Assembly: GCA_945861245.1 (NCBI GenBank)
Contig: CAMAUE010000007.1
Span: forward strand, 1 to 64,000
Origin: Singulisphaera sp. GP187
GTDB lineage: Bacteria; Planctomycetota; Planctomycetia; Gemmatales; Gemmataceae
Reading direction: 5' to 3'
Length of the DNA stretch: 64,000 nt
This document shows, piece by piece, positions 10,305 to 20,570 of the stretch. A program made the translations under genes and the position numbers. How positions within the stretch are numbered: the first letter of the stretch is position 1; every line of letters begins with the position of its first letter. The notes beneath the pieces were generated by a model. The model saw only the letters and a list, made by a program, of their open reading frames with translations, did not search any database and was not told the DNA's origin.

Positions 10305-10534
10305 CGAAAACCCCTCGGAAAACTTGGGAATAGACAGCGAGACCACGTTCGGTCCAGTGGATGGCGATTATACTTGCACGCCGCGGGGAAAGCTAGATGC
10401 GACCCCTGGGCATGCCGTTCTGTGCAGGTGTGGATCTCAATACCGCGAACGCGTGGACCTGATAGAATGAGGATGTAGAAATGCGATTGAATGACGCGAC
10501 GAAAGCACGGAGATTCAGCTTATACTGCCCCCGG

Positions 10535-10615
10535 CTGGATATGTCTGATCTGGGCCTGAGCGCCAGCAAAGGGCAAAAGCGGCCCTTCGCTGGCGCTCAG
10601 GCTCGGAAAACACGA
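10535..10615. repeat. Inverted repeat, GCCTGAGCGCCAGCGAAGGGCCGC family
   Basis: ctgggcctgagcgccagcaaagggcaaaagcggcccttcgctggcgctcaggctcgg. Confidence 0.85.
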
Positions 10616-10713
10616 CAAGCTGACCCAATCTGGTTAATTCCCACAACAAAGTGCGAATAACAAAGTGCGACAAAGGTGCATTGCCTTCGTATACCCTTGA
10701 CGGGTGAATTAGA

Positions 10714-10804
10714 CGCTTCTTCGAGCCGCGACTGTAAGGGAGCGGTCGAAGGGATGCCGTGCGGTTTATGTCGGCCGCTCCCTTATGGTCGCGGCTCGGA
10801 AATG
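10714..10804. repeat. Inverted repeat, TTTTCCGAGCCGCGACCGTMAGGGAGCGGCCGA family
   Basis: cttcttcgagccgcgactgtaagggagcggtcga...tcggccgctcccttatggtcgcggctcggaaat. Confidence 0.85.
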
Positions 10805-10875
10805 TTTTTTTCGATTCGGAAAAGCGACAATTTCTACCGTGCGAATTATAACTCGTTGAATCTGAAAGAAGTAGA

Positions 10876-12426
10876 ATGTCCCACCGCATCATTATCGGTC
10901 TCGAAGTTCATGTGCAGCTTCTCACCAAGACAAAGCTGTTCTGCGGGTGCTCCACGCAGTTTGGCTTGCCGCCGAACTCGGCGACGTGCCCGGTCTGCTG
11001 CGGTATGCCGGGGACGCTGCCCGTCATGAATCGGCAAGCGTTTCGACTCTCGATTGAGGCTGCCGTTGCTCTTAACTGCACGATCGCGCCGTTCACGAAG
11101 TGGGATCGCAAAAACTACTTCTATCCCGATCTGCCCAAGAACTATCAGATCAGCCAGTACGATTTGCCGTTCAGCTCGAATGGCTCGCTCGAAATCGAAA
11201 CGTCCGCCGGCTCGCGCACGATCGGCATTATCCGTGCCCATCTCGAAGAGGATGCGGGCAAGATGCTGCACGACGAAAACGCTGGCCGAAACGATTCGCT
11301 CGTCGATCTCAATCGCACCGGCACGCCGCTTCTCGAAATCGTCTCGCAGCCCGAAATGGAAACCGCCGAGGAGGCCAAGGCGTACCTCGAAGCAATCCGG
11401 CTGTTGCTGCGCGAGATCGGCGTCTCCGATTGCGAGATGCAGGAGGGCAGCCTACGCTGTGACGCCAACGTCAACCTGCACGTCGCTCAGCCCGATGGCA
11501 GCTTCGTCGCCACGCCGATCATCGAAGTGAAAAACCTCAACACCATTCGCGGCGTCGAGCGAGCGCTGAACTACGAAGTCGATCGCCAGGCCGCGGAACT
11601 CGAACGCAATCTTGAAAGCGGCTACTGGCAGATCGACACATCGCGCCCGGGCAAGTTTCGCGACTACAACATCGTTCCCATCGCCGAGCGCCGAGCCGAT
11701 GGCACGTTACGGCCCGTCAGCAAGGCGACGGCGGGCTGGGATGAACGCATTGGCCGAACCGAGGTGCAACGGCGAAAGGAAGAGGCGTCGGACTATCGCT
11801 ACTTCCCGGAACCCGACCTCGTGCCCGTGACGGTCGATGAGACGCTGCTTGCTCAGATACGCCAGGAGTTGGGCGAGCTGCCGGCAGCGCAAAACGCACG
11901 TCTGCAATCGCAATATGGGCTGACCGCATATGACGCCGGCGTGCTGTCGCGCCAGGGGCGAGCGTTTGTCGCCTACTTCGAGATCGTCGCCAACCGCTGC
12001 GGCGACGCCAAGGAAGCGTGCAACTGGATCATCAACGATCTGTTGTCAACCCTGAACGAACGCAAGCTCGACATCAAATTATGCCCGCTGCCTGCTGAGA
12101 GTCTCGGTGATTTGATTCGCGAGATCAAAGCCATCGGCCTGAACAAACAGCGAGCCCGCGAGGTCTATGCCGACATGATCGACACCGGCGAGTCGGTCAA
12201 GCAAGTGATCGACCGCAAAGGCTTCAAGCCGGTGACCGACGACAATCAACTATTGGAGCTAGTTCGCAAGGCGATTGCCGCCAACTCCAAGGCGGTTGCC
12301 GATTTCAAGAAGGGCAAGACGAAAGCCGCCGACGCGATCAAAGGCTTCGTGATGCGCGAGACGAAAGGCATGGCCAACACGGAAACCGTGCAACGGCTGC
12401 TGCTTGAGGAGTTGGCGAAAGTCTAA
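10876..12426 (+). CDS. gatB: Aspartyl/glutamyl-tRNA(Asn/Gln) amidotransferase subunit B
   Basis: MSHRIIIGLEVHVQLLTKTKLFCGCSTQFG..., full-length GatB pattern with C-terminal YqeY-like tail. Confidence 0.97.
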   Translation: MSHRIIIGLEVHVQLLTKTKLFCGCSTQFGLPPNSATCPVCCGMPGTLPVMNRQAFRLSIEAAVALNCTIAPFTKWDRKNYFYPDLPKNYQISQYDLPFSSNGSLEIETSAGSRTIGIIRAHLEEDAGKMLHDENAGRNDSLVDLNRTGTPLLEIVSQPEMETAEEAKAYLEAIRLLLREIGVSDCEMQEGSLRCDANVNLHVAQPDGSFVATPIIEVKNLNTIRGVERALNYEVDRQAAELERNLESGYWQIDTSRPGKFRDYNIVPIAERRADGTLRPVSKATAGWDERIGRTEVQRRKEEASDYRYFPEPDLVPVTVDETLLAQIRQELGELPAAQNARLQSQYGLTAYDAGVLSRQGRAFVAYFEIVANRCGDAKEACNWIINDLLSTLNERKLDIKLCPLPAESLGDLIREIKAIGLNKQRAREVYADMIDTGESVKQVIDRKGFKPVTDDNQLLELVRKAIAANSKAVADFKKGKTKAADAIKGFVMRETKGMANTETVQRLLLEELAKV

Positions 12427-12557
12427 AGCAATACGGATTTGCCGCGACGGCCAACGCCGACTCGCGCACCTTCGCAAGGCCAATCGGTTCGGGGTTGATT
12501 TTGACCTGGAAATGTCCTCTGCGTGGTAAAGCAATCACGCCCAAGGTTTCCTGAATT

Positions 12558-15542
12558 TTACTTTTTCTCCACAGTCGCCGTCGGCACGCTCACGACTTGG
12601 CGGATTGGACCGAGGTGCGGATGGTGTTTGGTGAAATCGTCGATGAGCTTGCGGATCGATTCGTCCTGGCCCTTCGGGACAAACGGTACGACGACGTAGC
12701 AGCCGCCCTTCGAATCGAAACCGATCTGCGTGAAGACCGCGCCGGCGATACCCGTGTCGTTCGCCTGCTTCTGCATGTCGCCGGCGGGATTCTTCTTGCG
12801 ATCCACACCAGCCACATTGATCTCGAATCCTTCGACCTCATGCGACTGCAAACGCTTCTTCAGCACCTCGGTGATGGCAACGGCTTGTTCGTCCTCCGCT
12901 AGCGTCTTGCCGGCGAAGATGCAAATGCCCTGAACGTGGACGATCGGCTTCATTTTGACGTCGTCGATCGTGTAGAACACGCGATCGATACGCGTTTGGC
13001 GGAACAGTGCGTTCTTGTCGCCTGCGAAATTCGCACGCACGTCGGCCAGGAGCGGCAGCCACGGCGTCGGCTTCATACGCTCAAAGCCTGCGAGCCCCGC
13101 ATGCGCGATCGGCTTGCGGTCCTTGTCATTGACGACGCGCTCGATCATCATGCCGATCGACTTTAACTGTTCGTCGTTGCCGCGCATGCCGTCGAAAACA
13201 AGCTTGCCGCCTTTATCGAACGACGCCTCGAGGAAGAGCATGCCATCGTGTTTCTGTGCGACGGCTAATTGTTGCAGCTCGTAGACTGGCGATTCGACGA
13301 CCGCGACCTCGCCTTCCACGAATGCCATCGCCGACTCCGGCAACATGCGCTTGCACGCTGCGCTGATCGTACGAGAGAGCATGCTCGGATCAACTTTCTG
13401 GGCACGTTTCGCAAGGTACGTGCCATGCCACCGAAGCGTGAGTCGCCGTTTGGCGTCGCCTTCCTCGCCCTCGAAACGGAAATAAGAACGCTGCACGGAC
13501 ACTCGCCGTAGCGACAGATTCTGCGCCTCGGCGAAATCCGTTTGCAACGCACGCAAGAAATCGGGCCAGGCGAGCGTGGCTTTCGCGAGTGGATACGACG
13601 TTACGCCATCGAGCGACCAGCCGGATTTGGCGTTGGCGTCATCACTGAGGCGGATTGCGCCAGGCATATTGACGAGGCGGTCGGCGATCAGCGTCGTCAG
13701 CTTGGCTTTCTGGTTTGGCTCGCCGAGAAAGCCGTCGAATCGAAGGTCGCCGGCAGCCGAGTAGCTGACGTGGGTGAGACGCACACCGTCCAGATCGCCG
13801 CGTTCGGTGGTGCGGTTTTGGATTTCAAGGAGCGGGTTGGCGAAGGTTTTGATTTTGCCAGTATCCACGGCTATCATGTCGCGTGAAACGATCGTGCCAT
13901 CGATAGCAGCGAGCAGTGCCAGCGTAGGCGATTCCTGCGGTCGGTCCACGACGAATGCGCCAACGGCGTGCAACATCAACTTGCGGTTGACATACTGGAA
14001 GTACAGCCGATCGAGCCGAACGCGGCAGGCCTCGGATTTGGTGTCCGCGAGTTTCTGTTGCGTGGCAACGATGACCTCGGACCAGGCAGGCGCTGCCGGC
14101 TTGGACAGCTTCCATTCGTGCGGCGTTATCGTCTCGACGGTCCACCTTGGCACGTCCGCGAGAACATCCTTCGCCACCGCATCGAGGGCTCTCGTCGCTT
14201 CAGGCATCGGCGCATGCAGTCGGCCGAGCAGTTCGAGGCGACCGGATTCATCGTGGCGCACGTCGGTGACGACTGCGCCGTCCAGACCGCGCTCGACGAT
14301 TTTCGCTTGCAATGCCGGCATCGGCGGATCGTTTACCGTCGCGATCAGGCGCACAGCCATCGGTGTGAGATTCGTATCGATGACGCTGGGCAAAACCGTT
14401 GGCAGCCAGATCGCGAGGTCGGTCTCGATTGCCGTGCGTTCACTGGCAGTCGCAAACATGCGGATCGCGACCCGGTAAACATGGCTCGCGCCACCGGCGT
14501 CGGTGGCATCGCCGCCGTCCTTACGGAGGACGACTTTCGGGGCAACGTCGTGAATAACCGCGCGACGCAAGAGCGGTTTGTTTTCCTTGACCGCGTACTG
14601 CACGAGTTGCTTCTGCAATGCAATCGTCTTCTCGGCTGGGTCAAACAGCGTCAATCGAAGCAAGACGTTCGGTTTGGCGTCCTTGTCGCCGGAATTCGCC
14701 ACGATTTCGCGCGTCAACGGATCCTTGGCGAGCGCCAATACGGCGGCCTCGACTGGCTTGCGTTGCTCCTCTTTCGCGATGAATCCGTCGAGTCTCAGCG
14801 TGCCTTTGTTGTCGAACCAGGCGCTGACGATGCGAGCGTCGCGCAGCGTGTCGTCCTGCGCGAGCGCTTTCATGATCGGGCGGATCGGATGGTCGTGGAC
14901 GGCGGCAGCGACGGCGATCTCCGGCAAGTCGGCAAACTTCATCTCGGCTGACTGCAGCCGCGTGCGAAGTACAACGACGAGCTTCGGCGCGATCGCTCCC
15001 GACTTCTCGTTAACCCCCACGCTGACGACGCGAAACGTTAGCTTCGCCTGGTCATCAAACGTCCCCGCATCGATGCGAGTGTGACGCAGCAGTAGGCGAA
15101 GTTCGGCGTCATGCTCAAACCCACGCCCCGCATCGAAGTCGCTTTGCAGTTTCGGAACCTGGTCGGCAATCGACAGCACTTTGACTGTGTCAAGTATGAG
15201 GCCGGCATCGCACTCGCGCTTCAATTCGGGCGACGTTTCGATAAGCGAGCGAGCCTTCGTCTCCAGCAGGGCGAGTTGTTCCTTGCGTGCGACCCAGCCG
15301 CGAATCTGAAGCTGGCGCTTGTCGTCGTCGATGCTCACCGAGTGGATGGCGGAACCCTTCAGCGCATCGTCACCGGAGCATGCTTTGCGGAGTTCCGTCG
15401 TAGCGTCGGTGACGGCTAACTCAATCGCTTCGATGTTTTTGAACGATTTGAATCGCTTCCAGTTCGAACCGACATACAGCCCAGCAGCGCCGAGTCCGGC
15501 GCCGAGGGTTAACACGAAGCAGAAAAGCACGAAGCGTTTCAT
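12558..15542 (-). CDS. Large exported protein with divergent internal repeats (BON-like)
   Basis: 994 aa; N-terminal hydrophobic segment; recurring pattern such as FDNKGTLRLDGFIAKEEQ, YSAAGDLRFDGFLGEPNQ, FDKGGKLVFDGMRGNDEQ, FDSKGGCYVVVPFVPKGQDE. Confidence 0.75.
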   Translation of the reverse strand: MKRFVLFCFVLTLGAGLGAAGLYVGSNWKRFKSFKNIEAIELAVTDATTELRKACSGDDALKGSAIHSVSIDDDKRQLQIRGWVARKEQLALLETKARSLIETSPELKRECDAGLILDTVKVLSIADQVPKLQSDFDAGRGFEHDAELRLLLRHTRIDAGTFDDQAKLTFRVVSVGVNEKSGAIAPKLVVVLRTRLQSAEMKFADLPEIAVAAAVHDHPIRPIMKALAQDDTLRDARIVSAWFDNKGTLRLDGFIAKEEQRKPVEAAVLALAKDPLTREIVANSGDKDAKPNVLLRLTLFDPAEKTIALQKQLVQYAVKENKPLLRRAVIHDVAPKVVLRKDGGDATDAGGASHVYRVAIRMFATASERTAIETDLAIWLPTVLPSVIDTNLTPMAVRLIATVNDPPMPALQAKIVERGLDGAVVTDVRHDESGRLELLGRLHAPMPEATRALDAVAKDVLADVPRWTVETITPHEWKLSKPAAPAWSEVIVATQQKLADTKSEACRVRLDRLYFQYVNRKLMLHAVGAFVVDRPQESPTLALLAAIDGTIVSRDMIAVDTGKIKTFANPLLEIQNRTTERGDLDGVRLTHVSYSAAGDLRFDGFLGEPNQKAKLTTLIADRLVNMPGAIRLSDDANAKSGWSLDGVTSYPLAKATLAWPDFLRALQTDFAEAQNLSLRRVSVQRSYFRFEGEEGDAKRRLTLRWHGTYLAKRAQKVDPSMLSRTISAACKRMLPESAMAFVEGEVAVVESPVYELQQLAVAQKHDGMLFLEASFDKGGKLVFDGMRGNDEQLKSIGMMIERVVNDKDRKPIAHAGLAGFERMKPTPWLPLLADVRANFAGDKNALFRQTRIDRVFYTIDDVKMKPIVHVQGICIFAGKTLAEDEQAVAITEVLKKRLQSHEVEGFEINVAGVDRKKNPAGDMQKQANDTGIAGAVFTQIGFDSKGGCYVVVPFVPKGQDESIRKLIDDFTKHHPHLGPIRQVVSVPTATVEKK

Positions 15543-15562
15543 GGGGTCAATACTCCGCTGTT

Positions 15563-15633
15563 GAGCCGCTCGCCTGTGACGAGTGCAATCGCCGCGATTG
15601 CGCCCGCGCTCGCCACAGGCGAGCGGCTAAACG
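15563..15633. repeat. Inverted repeat, TTTAGCCGCTCGCC-nnn-GGCGAGCG family (CTGTG variant)
   Basis: gagccgctcgcctgtgacgag...gctcgccacaggcgagcggctaaac. Confidence 0.88.
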
Positions 15634-15641
15634 GAATCGTG

Positions 15642-16895
15642 CTACTTTTCGCCGATACAGTAAATCGCGCGATCCGAGCGCAGATAAATACGGCCATCGA
15701 CAATCGCCGGGCTGGCGTTGAAGACGCTGCGGTCCGCGGCGAAAGTGTTATGCGCCAGCTGCTTGAAGGTCGGACTGGCTTCGATGACGTAGGTTCCGTT
15801 TTCGCGCGTTACATAGTAGATCTTTCCGTCCGCCAGCGTGGCCGACGCGTAGATTCGACCTGGCTCGGGGCTAAGCCTTTTTTCGTATACCACGTCGCCG
15901 GTCTTGGCGTTGAGGCAATAGACCGTACCGCTAGCATCATGCGCCCAGTAGATGTGCCCGTTGTAGTAGAGGGGCGATGAGACGTTGGAGCCTTTCTTCG
16001 CGCTCCAGAGTTGGTTGGCCGCCGTGACGTCGCCCGAGCCGCCGAGTTTGAAGGCGATGGCGGTATTGGAGCGGCCGCCGATGGCGAAGGCGACACCGTC
16101 GTTGACGACGACACTCGGGCAGACGTAATCCTGCACGCCGTTGCAAGTCCAGGCGACCTTGCCGGTCTTGAGGTTAATCCCGGTGACAGCGTTTCTGGCG
16201 GAAGAAACGAGTTCCGTACCGTTGGTTGTTTTGGCGAGGATCGGCGTGCTCCAGGTCCAATCGGTGCCGGATTGTTGCGACCAGGCTTTTTTGCCATCGG
16301 CTTTGTAGAGAGCGACGATTTCGCCCGACTCGACGCCGGCGTTGACGATGACGAGGTCGTCGTGGAGAACGACGGAGGAGCCGGAACCCCAGCGGTGAGT
16401 CTGCTTGCCAACGCTGCTGCGCCAGATTTGCTTGCCGTCGAGATCAAAAGCGACGACGCCGGCGATGCCGAAGAAGCAATAGACGTGCTTGCCATCCGAA
16501 GCGGGCGTGCTTGACGCATAACCGTGCAGAGCCTGGAAACCGCGATAGGCATCGTCGGCAGCATCGGCAGCGATGTCGCGCGTCCACTGGATTTTGCCGG
16601 CCCGATTCAGGCAGACGAGGTGTCTCTTGAGGCCCTCCGCGCTCGGGTTGTCCTTGCCGGCGCCGGTGTAGTAGGTGACGAATATTTGCTCGCCGACGAG
16701 AATCGGGCTGGACGAACCGTGGCCGGGCAAATCGGTTTTCCAGAGCAGGTTCTTGGTGTCGCTCCATTCTGCCGAGGCTTTGGTGGCCTTGGCGACGCCC
16801 GACCCATCGGGGCCACGGAATTGCAGCCAATCGGTGGCGGTGGCGGTTGTCGCGGAAAGGCAGATGGCGACCAATGAGGAGAGCATGTGGCGCAT
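15642..16895 (-). CDS. PQQ-binding-like beta-propeller repeat protein
   Basis: WLQFRGPDGSGVA...; repeated GxVVAFDLDGKQIWRS / GEIVALYKADGKKAWSQ blades; signal sequence. Confidence 0.92.
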   Translation of the reverse strand: MRHMLSSLVAICLSATTATATDWLQFRGPDGSGVAKATKASAEWSDTKNLLWKTDLPGHGSSSPILVGEQIFVTYYTGAGKDNPSAEGLKRHLVCLNRAGKIQWTRDIAADAADDAYRGFQALHGYASSTPASDGKHVYCFFGIAGVVAFDLDGKQIWRSSVGKQTHRWGSGSSVVLHDDLVIVNAGVESGEIVALYKADGKKAWSQQSGTDWTWSTPILAKTTNGTELVSSARNAVTGINLKTGKVAWTCNGVQDYVCPSVVVNDGVAFAIGGRSNTAIAFKLGGSGDVTAANQLWSAKKGSNVSSPLYYNGHIYWAHDASGTVYCLNAKTGDVVYEKRLSPEPGRIYASATLADGKIYYVTRENGTYVIEASPTFKQLAHNTFAADRSVFNASPAIVDGRIYLRSDRAIYCIGEK

Positions 16896-16986
16896 GGGTT
16901 GAATTCTCTTGGGTTGTAGAATCGCAGCATCGACGGCGGCTCATTGGCAACCGCGAGCGACATATACTTCGCATGGTAGATGTTGT

Positions 16987-17105
16987 CGCTTTTCCGAACC
17001 GATAAAAACATTTTCGAGCCGATCAAAACATTTCCGAGCCGCGACCGTAAGGGAGCGGCCGACAGAATGCCGAGCACTCCCTTACGGTCGCGGCTCGGAA
17101 AAGCG
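16987..17105. repeat. Inverted repeat, CCGAGCCGCGACCGTAAGGGAGCGGCCGA family, with reiterated left-arm fragments
   Basis: cgcttttccgaaccgataaaaacattttcgagccgatcaaaacatttccgagccgcgaccg...cggtcgcggctcggaaaagcg. Confidence 0.88.
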
Positions 17106-17137
17106 TCAAACTCAGCCGTCAAAGGTATACATGCAGT

Positions 17138-18256
17138 CTATCCAACTGGGCCAATCGGTTCAACGCCGCGACGGTAGCGCAGGTAGATGTCGTCGTCGCA
17201 GCGTTCGACGGCATCGAGCCGTAAGCGAGGACACGCGGCAATGCGGTCCCATCCCAGTCCGGCGATCGGCGATTTGGCGTCGCCCTGGCCGATCAGCAGC
17301 GGTGCGACGAAGACATGGGCCTCATCAACGGCAGAAGCGTCGAACAGCGAGCCGAGCAACACGCCGCCGCCTTCCACGAGCACATTCGTCCAGCCGCGAG
17401 CACCGAGTTCTTTCAACAGTGCCAAAACATCGACACGTCCCGACACGTCCTGTCGAAGTTGGACAATTTCGCAGCCGGCGGTTCGCAGTGGATCGAGTAC
17501 GGCGGCGTGCGTCGCACAAGTGGCAACCAACGTGGGGACCAACTTCGCGGTTTGCACGAGTTGCGATGTGGCGGGCAGCCTTGCATGCGTATCGACGATG
17601 ACGCGAGTCGGCGTGCGCGGGCCGGGCGGTCGCGCGGTGAGCAGTGGGTCGTCGGTGAGTGCCGTGCCGACGCCGATGACGATGCCGTCCATGCATCCGC
17701 GCAGAGTGTGAACGCGTTGGCGTGAGGTTTCGCCGCTGATCCAGCGTGAGTTGCCGGTGCGAGTCGCGATTTTTCCATCGAGCGTCATGGCCCATTTCGC
17801 ATGGACCCAAGGCAAACCCGCGGCGAGGCGTTTGAGATACGGCGCGTTCTGCCGACGCGCCTCGGCTTCGCCGACGCCTAACTCGACGCTCACTCCGGCG
17901 GCTCGTAAGATCGCCGCGCCTTGGCCGGCGACTTTGGGAAAGGGATCCTGCAACGCGGCCACGACATTTGCAATGCCCGATCGCAGTACGGCGTCGGTGC
18001 ACGGCGGCGTCTTCCCCTGATGGCAGCACGGCTCCAGCGTCACATAAAGCGTCGCGCCACGTGCAGCCTCGCCAGCGTGCGCCAGCGCATTGACTTCGGC
18101 ATGCGCCTGGCCAAACCGTTCATGCCAACCTTCGCCAACGCACACGCCGTCGCGCACCACGATGGCCCCGACCAGCGGGTTCGGCTCGACGTAACCCCGC
18201 CCGCGCTCCGCGAGCGCGATCGCTCGGCTCATCCAGACTTCAGCGTCGTGCGTCAT
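17138..18256 (-). CDS. ribD: Bifunctional riboflavin biosynthesis deaminase/reductase
   Basis: Deaminase motifs HAEVNAL and PCCHQGKTPPC; reductase part MTLDGKIATRTGNSRWIS. Confidence 0.97.
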   Translation of the reverse strand: MTHDAEVWMSRAIALAERGRGYVEPNPLVGAIVVRDGVCVGEGWHERFGQAHAEVNALAHAGEAARGATLYVTLEPCCHQGKTPPCTDAVLRSGIANVVAALQDPFPKVAGQGAAILRAAGVSVELGVGEAEARRQNAPYLKRLAAGLPWVHAKWAMTLDGKIATRTGNSRWISGETSRQRVHTLRGCMDGIVIGVGTALTDDPLLTARPPGPRTPTRVIVDTHARLPATSQLVQTAKLVPTLVATCATHAAVLDPLRTAGCEIVQLRQDVSGRVDVLALLKELGARGWTNVLVEGGGVLLGSLFDASAVDEAHVFVAPLLIGQGDAKSPIAGLGWDRIAACPRLRLDAVERCDDDIYLRYRRGVEPIGPVG

Positions 18257-18289
18257 GGCGTGTCCGGCTTGCTTGAATTACTCACCTAA

Positions 18290-18425
18290 CCACAGAGACA
18301 CAGAGAACACAGAGAAAATCAAGATAGGTAGAAAATACTATGAAAAACTATTCGCGATCGAAACGCTGCCCGAACTCGTGATTCCCATTGCATTTCTCTG
18401 TGTTCTCTGTGTCTCTGTGGTTAGT
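18290..18425. repeat. Inverted repeat, CCACAGAGACACAGAGAACACAGAGAAA family
   Basis: ccacagagacacagagaacacagagaaa ... tttctctgtgttctctgtgtctctgtgg. Confidence 0.9.
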
Positions 18426-18433
18426 TTTTTTTG

Positions 18434-19384
18434 TTAAAGACGTTCAATCGTCAACGTGTTCTCGCGCAGGAATTGATCGCATTCGGATCGTGTGAAGACG
18501 CCCGGCGTCGTGCCCACTGCGCGCACGCAGCTTGCGCCCAGGGCACTGGCGATGCGGAGACACTCCTCCGGTCCCTTGTTTTGCAGGAGTCCGCAGATGT
18601 AGCCGGCGTCGAACGCGTCCCCGCCGCCGCTACCGTCTATGAATGGAACCGAATAGGCACCCGCTCGCAAACGCAAATCGCCGCTCGCCAGTACCGAACC
18701 GCCGCCGCCCAGCGTAATCACGCACGTCGCCGCGCCCATGCGCAGAAACGTCTCGGCCTGTTTGAGTGGATCGCTTTCGCCCAGGATGAGTTCGCCTTCG
18801 TCGCGATTCGGTAGGAACAGATCAACGTAAGGCAGCAATCGATCGAATCGGCTGCGACATTCGCTATTCGCCGGCACGACGATGTCGAGCACCGTCTTTA
18901 CGCCCTTCGCCCGCGCTTTCGCAAAGAGCGTCGTGAGATCATCCTGGGTCACCGTCGGCATGAGCAGGTAGCCGCCGAGGTAGAGAATCTTGACCTTGTC
19001 GAGCAGCGAGAGCGGAATATCGGTGGCTTGAAATGCGGTATTGGCGCCGAACGTGTGCACGAAACGCCGATCTTCACCCTTGACGTTGACGATGAGCGTT
19101 TGACTGGTGTCGAACCCTGGCGTCGACTGGATCGCGGAGACATCGACTTTGGCGTCGCGCAAAATATCCGTCACGACACGGCCAAAGACATCGGCACCGA
19201 CGCGCCCGGCGATGGTGACGCGCACGTCCATCTTTGCGAGGTCCACGGCCGCATTCGCTGCGCAACCGCCGATCGTCAGCAACATGCCATCCGTCGTCAC
19301 CAGTTCGCCGGCGGCGGGCAGATGCGAAATCGGTTGGCAGACATGATCCGCGACAATGATCCCAGCACATAGAACTTCTGGCAT
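18434..19384 (-). CDS. PfkB-family carbohydrate kinase
   Basis: GGCAANAAVDLAKMDVRVTIAGRVGADVFG and FIDGSGGGDAFDAGYICGLL motifs. Confidence 0.92.
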   Translation of the reverse strand: MPEVLCAGIIVADHVCQPISHLPAAGELVTTDGMLLTIGGCAANAAVDLAKMDVRVTIAGRVGADVFGRVVTDILRDAKVDVSAIQSTPGFDTSQTLIVNVKGEDRRFVHTFGANTAFQATDIPLSLLDKVKILYLGGYLLMPTVTQDDLTTLFAKARAKGVKTVLDIVVPANSECRSRFDRLLPYVDLFLPNRDEGELILGESDPLKQAETFLRMGAATCVITLGGGGSVLASGDLRLRAGAYSVPFIDGSGGGDAFDAGYICGLLQNKGPEECLRIASALGASCVRAVGTTPGVFTRSECDQFLRENTLTIERL

Positions 19385-19385
19385 A

Positions 19386-19465
19386 AATCGTCCTTGGTCC
19401 TTGGTCCGTAGTTCGTTGTACCCGGATTTCTTGCCACTGACTACGGACTAAGGACCACGGACGCA
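19386..19465. repeat. Inverted repeat, CCGTGGTCCTTAGTCCGTAG family
   Basis: cgtccttggtccttggtccgtag...ctacggactaaggaccacggacg. Confidence 0.8.
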
Positions 19466-19466
19466 T

Positions 19467-20312
19467 TTATGCTGCCCGCCGCATGCGTAGGGTGGCGATT
19501 TCATAGCGGATCAGTTCGTACACGAGCTTATCGGCGCGTGGTCGATCCTCCGGTTTGCGTGCCAACATCGCGTCGATGACTTCCGTCAAACCAGCTGGCG
19601 CATCGCGCACATGGTCTGTTAAAAGCTGCGGATTGTCGGAACTGTGGCGGCGCATCGTCTCTATCTGATCGCCCTGGGGATAGGGCAATTGCCCGGTCAA
19701 CAATTCAAACAACGTCACGCCGAGACTGAAGATGTCGGATCGTGCTTCATCGGTCGGTTCCTCGCCGCACAACTCCGGTGCGAGATAGTTGGCGGTGCCG
19801 AGAACGTAGCCTTTTTCTTGAAAGGATGCGTTCTCGCCGGGCCGATGCGCGAAGCCAAGGTCGAGCAGCACGGCCTTGCCGGCATCGATAAGACGGATGT
19901 TCTCGGGTTTCACGTCGGCGTGGATGAAGCCTTTGCGGTGCAGCGCCGCCAGCGCCTCTGCGGTTTGTCGGGCGATCCAGATGGCCGTCGGCATCGACAC
20001 CTGGTAGTCGCGCCGCAGCCGGCGCCGGAGTGATTCGCCCGGGAGAAAATCCATCACCAAGTAGTGCGGCGGCGTCATCACGTGGGCTTCACGCAGGCAC
20101 ACCAGGTGCGGATGCTTAACCGCCAGGCACGCTCGGGCCTCGCGCTGCAATAATTTTACCGCAACGGGTTGATCCTCCCAATCGGGCCGCAGAGTCTTCA
20201 CCGCGCATGGCAAATCACTTTGACAATCTCGCGCGGAGTAAACCGAAGTAATTACCCCGCCGCCGAGGCATGTCAACAGTTCGTACCCAGGTATTTTGGG
20301 GAGTGCCTTCAT
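19467..20312 (-). CDS. Ser/Thr protein kinase (non-RD type), soluble
   Basis: GGGVITSVYSARD, VKTLRPD, HADVKPENIRLID, DLGFAHRPG, APELCGE. Likely start MKALPKIPGYELL at 20312 (ORF track start 20384). Confidence 0.9.
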   Translation of the reverse strand: MKALPKIPGYELLTCLGGGVITSVYSARDCQSDLPCAVKTLRPDWEDQPVAVKLLQREARACLAVKHPHLVCLREAHVMTPPHYLVMDFLPGESLRRRLRRDYQVSMPTAIWIARQTAEALAALHRKGFIHADVKPENIRLIDAGKAVLLDLGFAHRPGENASFQEKGYVLGTANYLAPELCGEEPTDEARSDIFSLGVTLFELLTGQLPYPQGDQIETMRRHSSDNPQLLTDHVRDAPAGLTEVIDAMLARKPEDRPRADKLVYELIRYEIATLRMRRAA

Positions 20313-20570
20313 GGCTTTACGCGGTTCCGTATCGAAGAGATGGGGTGACTCCGCAAACCACGTTATCGGCATTCGGATAGGCAAAGCTTGAGCGATACTT
20401 CGTACGGGTCGATCTGATATTATTCCTGGCTACGTGGAGTGGAGCTCTCGCGGTTGGATTCGATTTTCCGTCAACCGTGTCCTGCTGACGCCAATCGATA
20501 ATCTTTGCCGACTCTCCTGGCATGGTTCACTCCTGAACCACCGACGAGCAAACCGACGACAATCAAGGAT

